Shown here one piece after another: positions 1 through 5,503 of a stretch of 5,503 nucleotides of DNA. Position 1 is the first letter of the stretch; every line of letters begins with the position of its first letter. A model generated the notes under the pieces. It saw nothing but the letters and a program-made list of their open reading frames with translations, did not search any database and had not been told where the DNA came from. The DNA comes from Lentisphaeria bacterium (GTDB taxonomy: Bacteria > Verrucomicrobiota > Lentisphaeria > Victivallales > GWF2-50-93): the NCBI GenBank assembly GCA_020056205.1, contig JAGVIF010000196.1, positions 1 through 5,503 on the forward strand. Direction: 5' to 3'. The translations under genes and the position numbers were made by a program.

Positions 1-22
1 AAATCCTCCTTTGAAACTTCAC

Positions 23-49
23 CACCGATGAACACCGATGAACACCGAT
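23..49. repeat. 10-bp direct tandem repeat, 2.7 copies
   Basis: The unit CACCGATGAA occurs at 23-32 and 33-42, and its first seven bases recur at 43-49. No reading frame through it is supported. It is too short and too tightly packed to be a CRISPR array because it has no spacers. From memory, similar short 'CACCGATGAA'-style tandem runs are scattered in intergenic DNA of many environmental bacteria, so this may be the edge of a larger dispersed element that starts before the window. Its function is unknown. Confidence 0.75.
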
Positions 50-78
50 TTTATCAATTTAGTTTCATTTTGATAAAA
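49..78. repeat. AT-rich inverted repeat directly after the tandem repeat
   Basis: TTTTATCAA at 49-57 is the exact reverse complement of TTGATAAAA at 70-78, giving a 9-bp stem around a 12-base loop. It abuts the tandem repeat on its left and a GC-rich hairpin on its right. No T-run follows, so it does not look like an intrinsic terminator. It could be a protein-binding site, part of a dispersed repeat, or chance in AT-rich DNA. Confidence 0.5.
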
Positions 79-94
79 CTGCGCAAAGCGCAGT
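78..94. repeat. small GC-rich perfect hairpin
   Basis: ACTGCGC at 78-84 pairs perfectly with GCGCAGT at 88-94 around an AAA loop. The following bases (AGGACGCTG) are not T-rich, so termination is unlikely. The hairpin lies 54 bp upstream of the acyltransferase start and could be part of its leader or of the intergenic repeat element. The role is not known. Confidence 0.55.
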
Positions 95-148
95 AGGACG
101 CTGACTTCTGATTAAAAACCATAGAACCTTAAAACAAAGACACTAACG

Positions 149-1066
149 ATGTCCCGCAAAAAACAATCATTTAAAATTATAGTAGAGTTTCTTCTGTTTT
201 TATTTGTGGAGAAGATCATTTTAGCGCTGCCGCTTTCCGTAGCGTCGTTGCTTGGGATTTTTCTCGCGAAAATCGTATATCTCTTCGACATCAGGCATCG
301 GAGAAGAACGATAAGCCATATTCAGCACGCAGGGGTCGCAAGCGATGAAAACGCCGCCAAAGCTCTCGCGCGAAAAAATTTCCGTCATTTCGGGCTCGCT
401 ATAGTTGAAATAATAAAGTCGCCGCAAGTCTTTAAAACTGAAGAAGAAGTAAGAAAGCGGATTTCGATTTCCGGTTCAAAATCGTCCGAAGACCTTTTTT
501 TCGGACGCGGAAAGGCCGTTCAGGTGATAGCCGTAACAGCTCATTTTGGAAACTGGGAAATAGCGGGGATAGGATATTGCTGTCTTTCAGGGAGAGAAAT
601 GTTGTCGGTTATGAGAGATTTTGACAACCCGCTTATTGAGAGGGCGTTTGTCCGCAGGAGACAGGGGTTCGGGCATTCGCTTGTTTCAAAAGACGGGGCA
701 GTGAAGGCAACGATAAAAGCGGTGAAAGACGGTAAATCAATTTGTTTCATAGCGGACCAACATGCGGGGGGGCGCTACGGTGTGGAAATTTCATTTTTCG
801 GACATCCGGCAAAGGCGCACAATTCACCGGCTATACTACATCTAATAACCGGTCTCCCTATTCTTGTCGGCGTATCAAAAAGAATTGCCCCGATGACGTA
901 TGAGTTTCAGCTCGCGGAGCCGATAATTCTGAAAGACAAAAACAGGCCGGCGATAGACATTGTCCAGGAATATTCAAGCAAACTTGAATCGCTTATCTCT
1001 AAGGCGCCGGAACAGTGGCTGTGGGCGCATAGACGCTGGCTTGATATAAACCGGAAAAGAACTTGA
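149..1066 (+). CDS. Lipid A biosynthesis-type (LpxL/HtrB-like) lysophospholipid acyltransferase
   Basis: This is a 305-aa membrane-associated acyltransferase. Family members transfer an acyl chain from acyl-ACP or a related donor onto a lipid A precursor or other glycolipid at the inner face of the inner membrane. The N-terminus has a basic start (MSRKK), a hydrophobic stretch at about 10-46 and then an Arg-rich segment (RHRRR, 49-53). The catalytic HX4E motif is HFGNWE, H132 to E137. A second conserved block, DQHAGG (203-208), leads to V-x-I-x-FFG (212-218). The C-terminal PEQWLWAHRRW (287-297) is a family hallmark. The length is normal and all key residues are present. The ATG at 149 gives the expected N-terminal anchor, but no clear Shine-Dalgarno sequence precedes it. 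It is separated from the transporter cluster by 219 bp containing repeats, so a shared transcript is doubtful. The family call is firm. The exact acceptor and the paralogue (LpxL, LpxM or another) cannot be decided here. Confidence 0.93.
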   Translation: MSRKKQSFKIIVEFLLFLFVEKIILALPLSVASLLGIFLAKIVYLFDIRHRRRTISHIQHAGVASDENAAKALARKNFRHFGLAIVEIIKSPQVFKTEEEVRKRISISGSKSSEDLFFGRGKAVQVIAVTAHFGNWEIAGIGYCCLSGREMLSVMRDFDNPLIERAFVRRRQGFGHSLVSKDGAVKATIKAVKDGKSICFIADQHAGGRYGVEISFFGHPAKAHNSPAILHLITGLPILVGVSKRIAPMTYEFQLAEPIILKDKNRPAIDIVQEYSSKLESLISKAPEQWLWAHRRWLDINRKRT

Positions 1067-1122
1067 TTTTGCGCCTTGTTGAGATATTCTTATCGTTCGG
1101 GATTCTGATTCAGAGGTATAAG

Positions 1123-1181
1123 TTCAGTAAACCCTGCCTGCCTGTGCGGCCCGCACGCACAGACAGGCGGGGTTCGGTGAA
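1123..1181. repeat. Long imperfect GC-rich palindrome, possibly a dispersed REP-like element
   Basis: The core arms are 1130-1148 and 1156-1174. They form about 19 pairs with one G-T wobble (1135/1169) and one mismatch (1141/1163) around a 7-base loop. After a short irregular stretch, TTCA (1123-1126) also pairs with TGAA (1178-1181). The arms contain repeated CCTG/CAGG-type steps (GCCTGCCTGTGC against GCACAGACAGGC). No T-run follows, so it is not a canonical terminator, although a strong RNA hairpin would form and could protect the 3' end of the acyltransferase mRNA. From recollection, palindromes of this CCTGCCTGTGCG type are often multicopy intergenic elements in environmental genomes. Copy number cannot be tested from this window. 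Confidence 0.7.
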
Positions 1182-1203
1182 TATTTACGGCTCCGGCGAC
1201 TGA

Positions 1204-1218
1204 CTTTTCTGAGAAAAG
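1204..1218. promoter_or_regulatory. Operator-like 15-bp palindrome upstream of the transporter cluster
   Basis: CTTTTCT (1204-1210) and AGAAAAG (1212-1218) are perfect inverted halves around a single G. It lies 68 bp before the ATPase start, in the only sizeable non-coding stretch before the cluster. The compact symmetry suits a dimeric DNA-binding regulator, but chance is possible in A/T-rich sequence and no regulator gene is visible nearby. Confidence 0.3.
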
Positions 1219-1255
1219 CGTTTGAAAAAATGTTAAATCATGCCACTTTATGCTC

Positions 1256-1264
1256 TGCTATACG
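1256..1264 (+). promoter_or_regulatory. Possible extended -10 promoter element for the transporter cluster
   Basis: TG-C-TATACG fits an extended -10 element (TGn followed by a TATAAT-like hexamer). No convincing -35 hexamer stands 16-18 bp upstream; TTGAAA at 1222-1227 is too far away. A start near 1270 would leave a very short leader before the ATG at 1286. This is a weak call based only on motif similarity. Confidence 0.25.
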
Positions 1265-1285
1265 TAAACAAAGGCAGTTCGGATT

Positions 1286-2221
1286 ATGGAATATGCTATT
1301 GAAGCTGAGAATTTGGGCAAGACCTACGGGACTTTATTTTGGAAACAAAAGAAACCCGCCCTTAACGATCTCAATCTACAGATCCCCGCCGGTATAATAT
1401 ACGGATTCCTTGGTCCAAATGGAGCCGGAAAGACGACCACGATAAAACTTATCATGGATCTTATACGTCCGACCACCGGCAAAGTTCTTCTTTTTGGGAA
1501 GCCTCCCGATGATATTGAAATAAAACACATGATGGGGTTCCTGCCGGACTACCCCGCATTCAGTTCCTATCTCACCGCGTATGAATTCCTCACGATATGC
1601 TCGAAATTGCTAAAAATACCGCCGCTTGAGAGGAGGGACAGGATAGATGAGGTTCTGCAAACGGTGAATATGGCGAAGCACACGAATTCGAAACTTGGCG
1701 GTTTTTCAAGAGGAATGACTCAAAGAATAGGGATAGCTCAGGCTATACTCAACAAGCCAAAATTGCTCATCCTTGACGAGCCGCTCACCGGCCTAGACCC
1801 GCATGGGCGGCAGGAACTCATGGAAATAATTGCCGCCCAGAAGAGAAAAGGGACAAATGTATTTTTCTCCAGCCACATACTATATGACGTGGAAAAAATC
1901 TGCGATTACGTCGGGATTCTCAATGAGGGAGAACTTCTCTGTTCCGGCCCGATAGAAACGCTTCTTTCTGAAACCGGAGCCAGAGTCCACGTCAAACACG
2001 GAGAGCACGAAGTGGCAAAAATGCTGATGGAAGACGCGACCGGAAGCATTAAATTGCCTGACGGCAGTTGGGATTTTGTCTTCCCCGCTAAAAATGATCT
2101 AAAAAACAAACTTGAGGATATATCTAAAAAGCACCCGAATTCCCTGACTTTAACCCCTGCCCGCGAAAAACTTGAAGATTTTTTCTTCCGAAAGATTGAA
2201 AATGCAAGACAGATAATGTAG
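1286..2221 (+). CDS. ABC transporter ATP-binding protein (ABC-2 exporter type)
   Basis: This 311-aa cytoplasmic ATPase would power the membrane channel formed by the two downstream permeases. Motifs appear in the standard order. Walker A is GPNGAGKT (43-50). The Q-loop position lies in GFLPDYPAF (84-92), where Asp88 replaces the usual Gln (many exporters of this class have Glu). The ABC signature is the variant FSRGM (140-144). Walker B is LLILDEP (160-166) with catalytic Glu165. The D-loop is GLDP (169-172) and the H-loop is His197 in SSHIL. Residues from about 218 form the C-terminal extension common in drug, Na+ and polymer exporter ATPases, ending in the typical LEDFFFRKI. The ATG at 1286 is preceded by a weak AAGG at 1271-1274. 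It is the first gene of the cluster, 56 bp before permease 1. The ATPase assignment is secure, but the substrate is not recognisable: NatA-, GldA- and NosF-like proteins all look alike at this level. Confidence 0.95.
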   Translation: MEYAIEAENLGKTYGTLFWKQKKPALNDLNLQIPAGIIYGFLGPNGAGKTTTIKLIMDLIRPTTGKVLLFGKPPDDIEIKHMMGFLPDYPAFSSYLTAYEFLTICSKLLKIPPLERRDRIDEVLQTVNMAKHTNSKLGGFSRGMTQRIGIAQAILNKPKLLILDEPLTGLDPHGRQELMEIIAAQKRKGTNVFFSSHILYDVEKICDYVGILNEGELLCSGPIETLLSETGARVHVKHGEHEVAKMLMEDATGSIKLPDGSWDFVFPAKNDLKNKLEDISKKHPNSLTLTPAREKLEDFFFRKIENARQIM

Positions 2222-2277
2222 ATTGATCGCGTTCTATCACGTTCTTTACATAAATAACAGAAAAAACGGAGGAAACA

Positions 2278-3006
2278 ATGACTGAAATAATGGCCATTGC
2301 CAGCAGTACCTGGCGGCGAACATTCAGGATGAAGTCGGTATACTTCCTGGTGTTCTGTGTAATCGTTCTAATCGCAAGCGCATACAATTACGATGTGCTG
2401 TCAATCGGGAGGAATAAGGAGCTTATGATGAATGTTTCGCTCTTCCTGAACACGATAGCCGCCGTAATCGTCGCTATCTCCCTGACCTTCGAAATCCCGA
2501 AGGAATTGAGCTCAGGAGTGGCGTCAACGCTCCTCTCCAAGCCTCTCGGAAGAACTCAGTATTTGATCGGGAAGCTGATTGGGACAATAATAACCGGGTT
2601 GGTTATAACAGGGTTTATAACAGTAGGCTTTATGTTTGTTTTTAACATGTTTTTCGAGAAGGTTCCGGTATCTATGCTGCAAGGACATCTGATGGTGATG
2701 GCGTCACTCATTCCGATGTCGGCGATAGCCCTGTTCTTCTCGGTGCTGTTGCCCGAGTCTGTGGCCACAATAGCCGCGACGCTCGCAATAGCCTTTTCCT
2801 TCATGGGAACAAAATTACATAACATCAAATATGTCTACGGCGGAATAATCCCTGATTTAAATCTTCTCGACGTAAGAGCCGAGGCCGTGTGGGGAACAAA
2901 CGTAGACGAAATGTATATGCTCATGGCCCTCGTGTGGGGCATTGCGTTCAGCGTCTTCGCATCGTCGGTGGCAAGCGTTGTATTCGGATATAAAGATCTC
3001 AAATAA
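2278..3006 (+). CDS. ABC-2-type transporter permease 1
   Basis: This 242-aa integral membrane protein has six predicted hydrophobic segments at about 20-36, 52-72, 100-126, 138-158, 161-177 and 212-237, the normal architecture of an ABC-2 permease. The loop after helix 2 carries EIPKEL (72-77) and then KPLGRTQYLIGK (88-99). In NosY-like and related permeases this region touches the ATPase. The same pattern recurs in the permease at 4693-5475, with 13 of 28 aligned positions identical, so the two are probably diverged subunits of one heterodimer. The start is well supported by GGAGGA at 2268-2273, five bases before the ATG. It follows the ATPase after 56 bp that show no terminator. The transported substrate is unknown. 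Confidence 0.9.
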   Translation: MTEIMAIASSTWRRTFRMKSVYFLVFCVIVLIASAYNYDVLSIGRNKELMMNVSLFLNTIAAVIVAISLTFEIPKELSSGVASTLLSKPLGRTQYLIGKLIGTIITGLVITGFITVGFMFVFNMFFEKVPVSMLQGHLMVMASLIPMSAIALFFSVLLPESVATIAATLAIAFSFMGTKLHNIKYVYGGIIPDLNLLDVRAEAVWGTNVDEMYMLMALVWGIAFSVFASSVASVVFGYKDLK

Positions 3007-3010
3007 GGAG
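3005..3010 (+). promoter_or_regulatory. Ribosome binding site overlapping the permease 1 stop codon
   Basis: AAGGAG begins within the TAA stop (3004-3006) of permease 1 and lies 8 bases before the ATG at 3019. It fixes the start of the zinc-ribbon protein and suggests that ribosomes finishing permease 1 help start the next gene. Confidence 0.7.
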
Positions 3011-3018
3011 TAAAAACA

Positions 3019-3972
3019 ATGAAAAAGAAAACACTTCTAACACATCTGATAGTTATAGTTGTCAGTATCATAGTTGCCGGAGGGCTTGCTTCGGACCTTG
3101 CCAAGAAGCAGGGAAAAATATGCGTTTCAAAGGGGATGGAAGACAGTAAAAATTTTCTCGGATTGAACCGTTTTGCGGCGGACGTGCAGTGGATGCTTTT
3201 CATTCAATACTGCGGTTCCATAAACACGGTCAACGCTGAAAACGCTCCGATAATATACGAAAAATTGGATTCTATCCTGAGAAAAAATCCGGATTTTGAG
3301 CAGGCTTATGAAATGGGAGCGTTGATGCTTTCCGTGGAAGCCCCAAAAAAGGCTATCGACATCTTGTCAAGGGCGTGTGAAAACCCGAGACTTTCCAGGA
3401 GCTGGAAACTTCCATTTCTTGCTGGTTTCATAAGTTCTCATCACATGAAAGAGAAAGATTACGCTCAAGCCGAAAGATTCTTTAAGATGGCATGCGATAT
3501 GTCATCTCCGCCGGAACCCTACGTGCTCTCAGCGTTGATAAGAGCTAAATCCAAAAAACTTTTAGCGAAGACATGGAAGAACGGCATAACCGTTGTTGAC
3601 GAGAAACACGCGATGCTTTGTTCTCTCATAGAATATTACAGCTTCTCGCAAAAGAGTTATGAAAACCCAAGTGTCGGCGGCGGCGTGTATCCGGCGGGCT
3701 TCGGCAAAGTCACAATCCCTGAAAGGATGCTTTCACTCGCCCAAGATTTACAAACGCAATATCCTAGCGACCAGAATATAAGAAAGACTCTTGACAAAGT
3801 TAAGGAGGATGTCTTCAAAGGCGCGCATATCTGCGACAAATGTTTCACTCCGTATTTAGCCGGAGAGAAATTCTGTTCGCATTGCAGTTCCCAAGTCGAT
3901 CCGTTCGGCATGTGCCTGAAATGTGGAGCGTTAAAAAGGGGAAAATTCTGCGGCAGCTGCGGCGCTGAATAA
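3019..3972 (+). CDS. Membrane-anchored TPR-like protein with two C-terminal zinc ribbons
   Basis: I cannot name this 317-aa protein as a characterised family. Residues 1-5 are basic and 8-25 form one hydrophobic segment, either a membrane anchor or an uncleaved signal; a cleavage after GLA (22-24) is possible but not convincing. Residues 46-66 contain FAADVQWMLFIQYCG (52-66). An 'AD..W...IQY.G' block of this kind is one I recall from TPR proteins near ABC transporters in other bacteria. Residues about 77-123 and 129-178 look like degenerate TPR helix pairs (for example YEKLDSILRKNPDFEQAYEM). The C-terminus has four CxxC pairs, C272/C275, C286/C289, C299/C302 and C311/C314, which is enough for two zinc ribbons. 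With an N-in anchor the zinc domain would lie outside the cytoplasm, which is unusual, so topology is open. The gene sits 12 bp after permease 1. It is probably a scaffold or regulatory subunit of the exporter, which is inference from gene order. Confidence 0.85.
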   Translation: MKKKTLLTHLIVIVVSIIVAGGLASDLAKKQGKICVSKGMEDSKNFLGLNRFAADVQWMLFIQYCGSINTVNAENAPIIYEKLDSILRKNPDFEQAYEMGALMLSVEAPKKAIDILSRACENPRLSRSWKLPFLAGFISSHHMKEKDYAQAERFFKMACDMSSPPEPYVLSALIRAKSKKLLAKTWKNGITVVDEKHAMLCSLIEYYSFSQKSYENPSVGGGVYPAGFGKVTIPERMLSLAQDLQTQYPSDQNIRKTLDKVKEDVFKGAHICDKCFTPYLAGEKFCSHCSSQVDPFGMCLKCGALKRGKFCGSCGAE

Positions 3973-3988
3973 CATTTTAATCGAAAAA

Positions 3989-4696
3989 ATGAAGACAAAA
4001 AGGGCCTTTGACTTGTTTATAGTCGTGGCCCTTTTGTTTTTATTTATTTCCGAGGCTTTTTTGAGGGAGGCCTCTTTGTCTTCGATAAAAAACAAACCGC
4101 AGAGTCTTGATTCCATACTATCCTCCGTTCCGAGCTTTCTCAGATCAAGAATAAGGACGCGCCTTGACCTGATGCAGTTGAGGGATAATGTGAATACCGC
4201 CTCCAATGACGTAGAGAAGATAAACGCTCTCACGTCTTTGGCTCTCTACCTGACAGACGAAAAAGAGAAGGAAAAGCTCCTCGGAAAAGTCATGGCCCTT
4301 CCTCATACCCTTGACTCGGCGGCGGCATTCTGCTATTTTCTCGAAAAAGCGAACTCTCCGATGCGCGTAAGCCAAAACGAATATCGTTTATACATATCAA
4401 AATGCCCTTCAGTCAACAGGGCTGCCCTGTGGCAGATTGGTTTACAAGAATTGAAAAAGAAAAATTGCAAACCCGGCGAACAACTTGATTTCCTCCTGCC
4501 TCTGCTGTCTGAGAAACCGGATTTTTATGATTACAGGCAATTGTATAAAACTATATACGACCTCGCCGCGCGCCTGGAGAAAAAAGATAATACCGCCCAA
4601 AAAGCTGAGGACATTTCCATAATCTGCGAGGAACTTCCGACGGTAGCCGAGTACGTTCAGAAAATGGAAAAAGAAAATTCAAAAGGCGCCAAATGA
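3989..4696 (+). CDS. Hypothetical membrane-anchored helical protein
   Basis: This 235-aa protein belongs to no family I recognise. A basic start (MKTKR) and one hydrophobic segment at about 8-21 predict a single N-terminal anchor with the rest probably extracytoplasmic. The remainder is charged and looks almost wholly alpha-helical (for example DEKEKEKLLGKV and LEKKDNTAQKAED), possibly TPR-like, but without a clear repeat. Its four Cys residues are not in CxxC pairs, so it lacks the metal site of its upstream neighbour. The ATG at 3989 has no recognisable Shine-Dalgarno sequence and lies 16 bp after the previous stop. The next in-frame ATG (4172, Met62) would remove the anchor, so 3989 is preferred. 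Its stop overlaps the start of permease 2 (ATGA, 4693-4696), implying translational coupling. A terminator-like hairpin spans its codons 4-16. It is probably an accessory subunit of the transporter, inferred from context only. Confidence 0.85.
   Translation: MKTKRAFDLFIVVALLFLFISEAFLREASLSSIKNKPQSLDSILSSVPSFLRSRIRTRLDLMQLRDNVNTASNDVEKINALTSLALYLTDEKEKEKLLGKVMALPHTLDSAAAFCYFLEKANSPMRVSQNEYRLYISKCPSVNRAALWQIGLQELKKKNCKPGEQLDFLLPLLSEKPDFYDYRQLYKTIYDLAARLEKKDNTAQKAEDISIICEELPTVAEYVQKMEKENSKGAK
3997..4041 (+). terminator. Intrinsic-terminator-like hairpin inside the start of the hypothetical gene
   Basis: AAAAGGGCC (3998-4006) pairs perfectly with GGCCCTTTT (4027-4035). The 20-base loop can itself pair GACT (4010-4013) with AGTC (4021-4024). 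A T-rich run (GTTTTTATTTATTT) follows from 4036. This is the shape of a rho-independent terminator, but it falls inside codons 4-20 of the gene at 3989. It may attenuate transcription between the first three and last two genes of the cluster unless a ribosome initiates at 3989 and opens the stem. The T-run also encodes Phe/Leu of a membrane helix, so part of the resemblance could be coincidence. Confidence 0.45.
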
Positions 4697-5475
4697 GAAA
4701 GATTTTAGCGATAGCCGAGTTCACTGCGAGAAAAATAGAGGAGCCTGCTTTTATAATTCTCCTCATATTTGGGGCGGTATGCGGATATTTTGTCTCGGAA
4801 ATGGAGCCTTTCTCCTTTGGAAAAGAATATATGCTGATCGGAGAGATGGCCGACGCAGGAACAATTCCACTGCTTGGCGGCTTTCTCCTCATCACAATGA
4901 TATCCATGCTCCTTGCCGGTTTCTACGGAGCCACGGACATCCCGAGAGAAATAGAAAACGGGAGTATAATGATAATACTTGGCAAGCCTGTTTTAAGAAC
5001 TGAATATCTGCTCGGAAAATATTTTGGAGTAATATTTATAGCTTTGCTGTTCAATCTTGTCTCCTCAACAACACTGATTGTCGCACACCTGTTCAAGAGC
5101 GGGGAACTATTTCCGGCCGAAATACTCTTCAGACAGTTTCTCGTCATGCTCGTAATATTTCCCTTCGCCGCTCTCAACATAATGTTCTCGTGTTTTCTAA
5201 GCGATTTAGGCGCGATGATACTGGCAACCACCTACACTATCCTCTCCTTCGCGACAGGAACTATCCCAATCGTGTCGCAGCTTATACCAAAAAGCGCCGG
5301 AATAGACTCCTGGCTCTATCTCATATATTACTTTTTCCCTAATTTTTACTACTATCTTGTTCCGGTAAAAACTTCAGGAATTGTATTCATAGCGCTCATC
5401 GCCTACACCGCGGCGCTCTCGTATGTTTTTATATTGATAGGCTCGCTGAAAATGCGGACCAAGGACATGAACTGA
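4693..5475 (+). CDS. ABC-2-type transporter permease 2
   Basis: This 260-aa integral membrane protein has six hydrophobic segments at about 19-36, 58-80, 111-133, 145-167, 172-191 and 229-251. The loop after helix 2 has DIPREI (82-87) and KPVLRTEYLLGK (98-109), matching the equivalent loop of permease 1. It is therefore the likely second half of the membrane channel, served by the ATPase at 1286-2221. The start overlaps the previous stop by four bases (ATGA), with AAAAGG at 4681-4686 as a modest ribosome binding site. The protein ends in a short basic tail (KMRTKDMN). It is separated from permease 1 by two accessory genes, an uncommon order for a permease pair. Substrate and direction of transport are not shown by the sequence, but export is usual for this class. 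Confidence 0.9.
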   Translation: MRKILAIAEFTARKIEEPAFIILLIFGAVCGYFVSEMEPFSFGKEYMLIGEMADAGTIPLLGGFLLITMISMLLAGFYGATDIPREIENGSIMIILGKPVLRTEYLLGKYFGVIFIALLFNLVSSTTLIVAHLFKSGELFPAEILFRQFLVMLVIFPFAALNIMFSCFLSDLGAMILATTYTILSFATGTIPIVSQLIPKSAGIDSWLYLIYYFFPNFYYYLVPVKTSGIVFIALIAYTAALSYVFILIGSLKMRTKDMN

Positions 5476-5476
5476 A

Positions 5477-5503
5477 ATGATTTTTTTCATCTTTTTTACC
5501 CCT
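5477..5503 (+). CDS. Possible start of a further gene, truncated by the window end
   Basis: An ATG one base after the permease 2 stop opens a frame of nine codons (MIFFIFFTP) that stays open to the end of the window. AAGGAC at 5461-5466 could act as a ribosome binding site with a slightly long 10-base gap. The strongly hydrophobic start would suit another anchored or membrane protein in the same operon. The fragment is far too short to confirm, and the T-rich sequence could equally be non-coding. Confidence 0.35.

Noticed and set aside
23..49. CRISPR array
   Set aside because: The units are 10 bp and directly adjacent, with no spacers and no cas genes in the window.
70..93. Sigma-70 promoter using TTGATA (70-75) as -35
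   Set aside because: No -10-like hexamer occurs at 16-18 bp; the sequence there is the GC-rich hairpin.
1130..1174. Rho-independent terminator for the acyltransferase gene
   Set aside because: The stem is strong, but the bases after it (CGGTGAATATT) contain no T-run, so it is listed as a palindromic repeat.
3019..3093. Cleavable lipoprotein signal in the zinc-ribbon protein
   Set aside because: There is no Cys in a lipobox after the hydrophobic segment; the first Cys is residue 35 in a non-matching context.
2835..3203. Antisense reading frame of 122 codons across the end of permease 1 and the start of the zinc-ribbon gene
   Set aside because: It is a shadow of two convincingly coding genes on the + strand, with no recognisable domain; the other minus-strand frames are similar.
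4779..5003. Overlapping + strand reading frame of 74 codons inside permease 2
   Set aside because: It lies wholly within a well-supported permease gene in another frame, and its product is Arg/Asn/His-rich with no domain or ribosome binding site.
5473..5497. Terminator at the end of the cluster
   Set aside because: The only stem is a 5-bp A/T pairing (TGAAA with TTTCA) before T-runs, which is too weak, and an open reading frame starts there.

Overview
The window carries a lipid A-type acyltransferase gene, a 219-bp intergenic region with repeats, and a compact co-directional cluster encoding an ABC-2-type transporter with two unusual accessory proteins. All genes lie on the + strand. The acyltransferase implies a Gram-negative-type cell envelope. 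GC content is moderate, with many ATA (Ile) and AGG/AGA (Arg) codons. Together with the low-complexity intergenic repeats and the uncharacterised accessory proteins, this would fit an environmental or candidate-phylum diderm bacterium (Omnitrophota-like or a similar group). That is an impression from style, not a taxonomic assignment.

Layout. Positions 1-148 hold a 10-bp tandem repeat and two small inverted repeats and no visible gene. Positions 149-1066 encode an LpxL/HtrB-like acyltransferase. Positions 1067-1285 hold a long imperfect GC-rich palindrome (1123-1181), a small operator-like palindrome (1204-1218) and a weak extended -10 promoter candidate (1256-1264). Positions 1286-5475 encode, in order: an ABC ATPase (311 aa); a six-helix permease (242 aa); a membrane-anchored TPR-like protein ending in two zinc ribbons (317 aa); a membrane-anchored helical protein of unknown family (235 aa); and a second six-helix permease (260 aa). 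A further reading frame opens at 5477 and runs off the end.

How the genes fit together. The spacings are 56, 12, 16, -4 and 1 bp, so the five genes probably form one operon. The permeases share a cytoplasmic-loop motif after their second helix (I-P-x-E ... KP..RT.YL.GK). They are therefore diverged relatives that could form a heterodimeric membrane channel driven by the single ATPase. The two anchored helical proteins sit between the permease genes and are probably accessory subunits. The substrate cannot be read from the sequence.

The most notable points are the TPR/double-zinc-ribbon protein embedded in an ABC exporter operon and an intrinsic-terminator-like hairpin lying inside the first codons of the fourth gene of the cluster.
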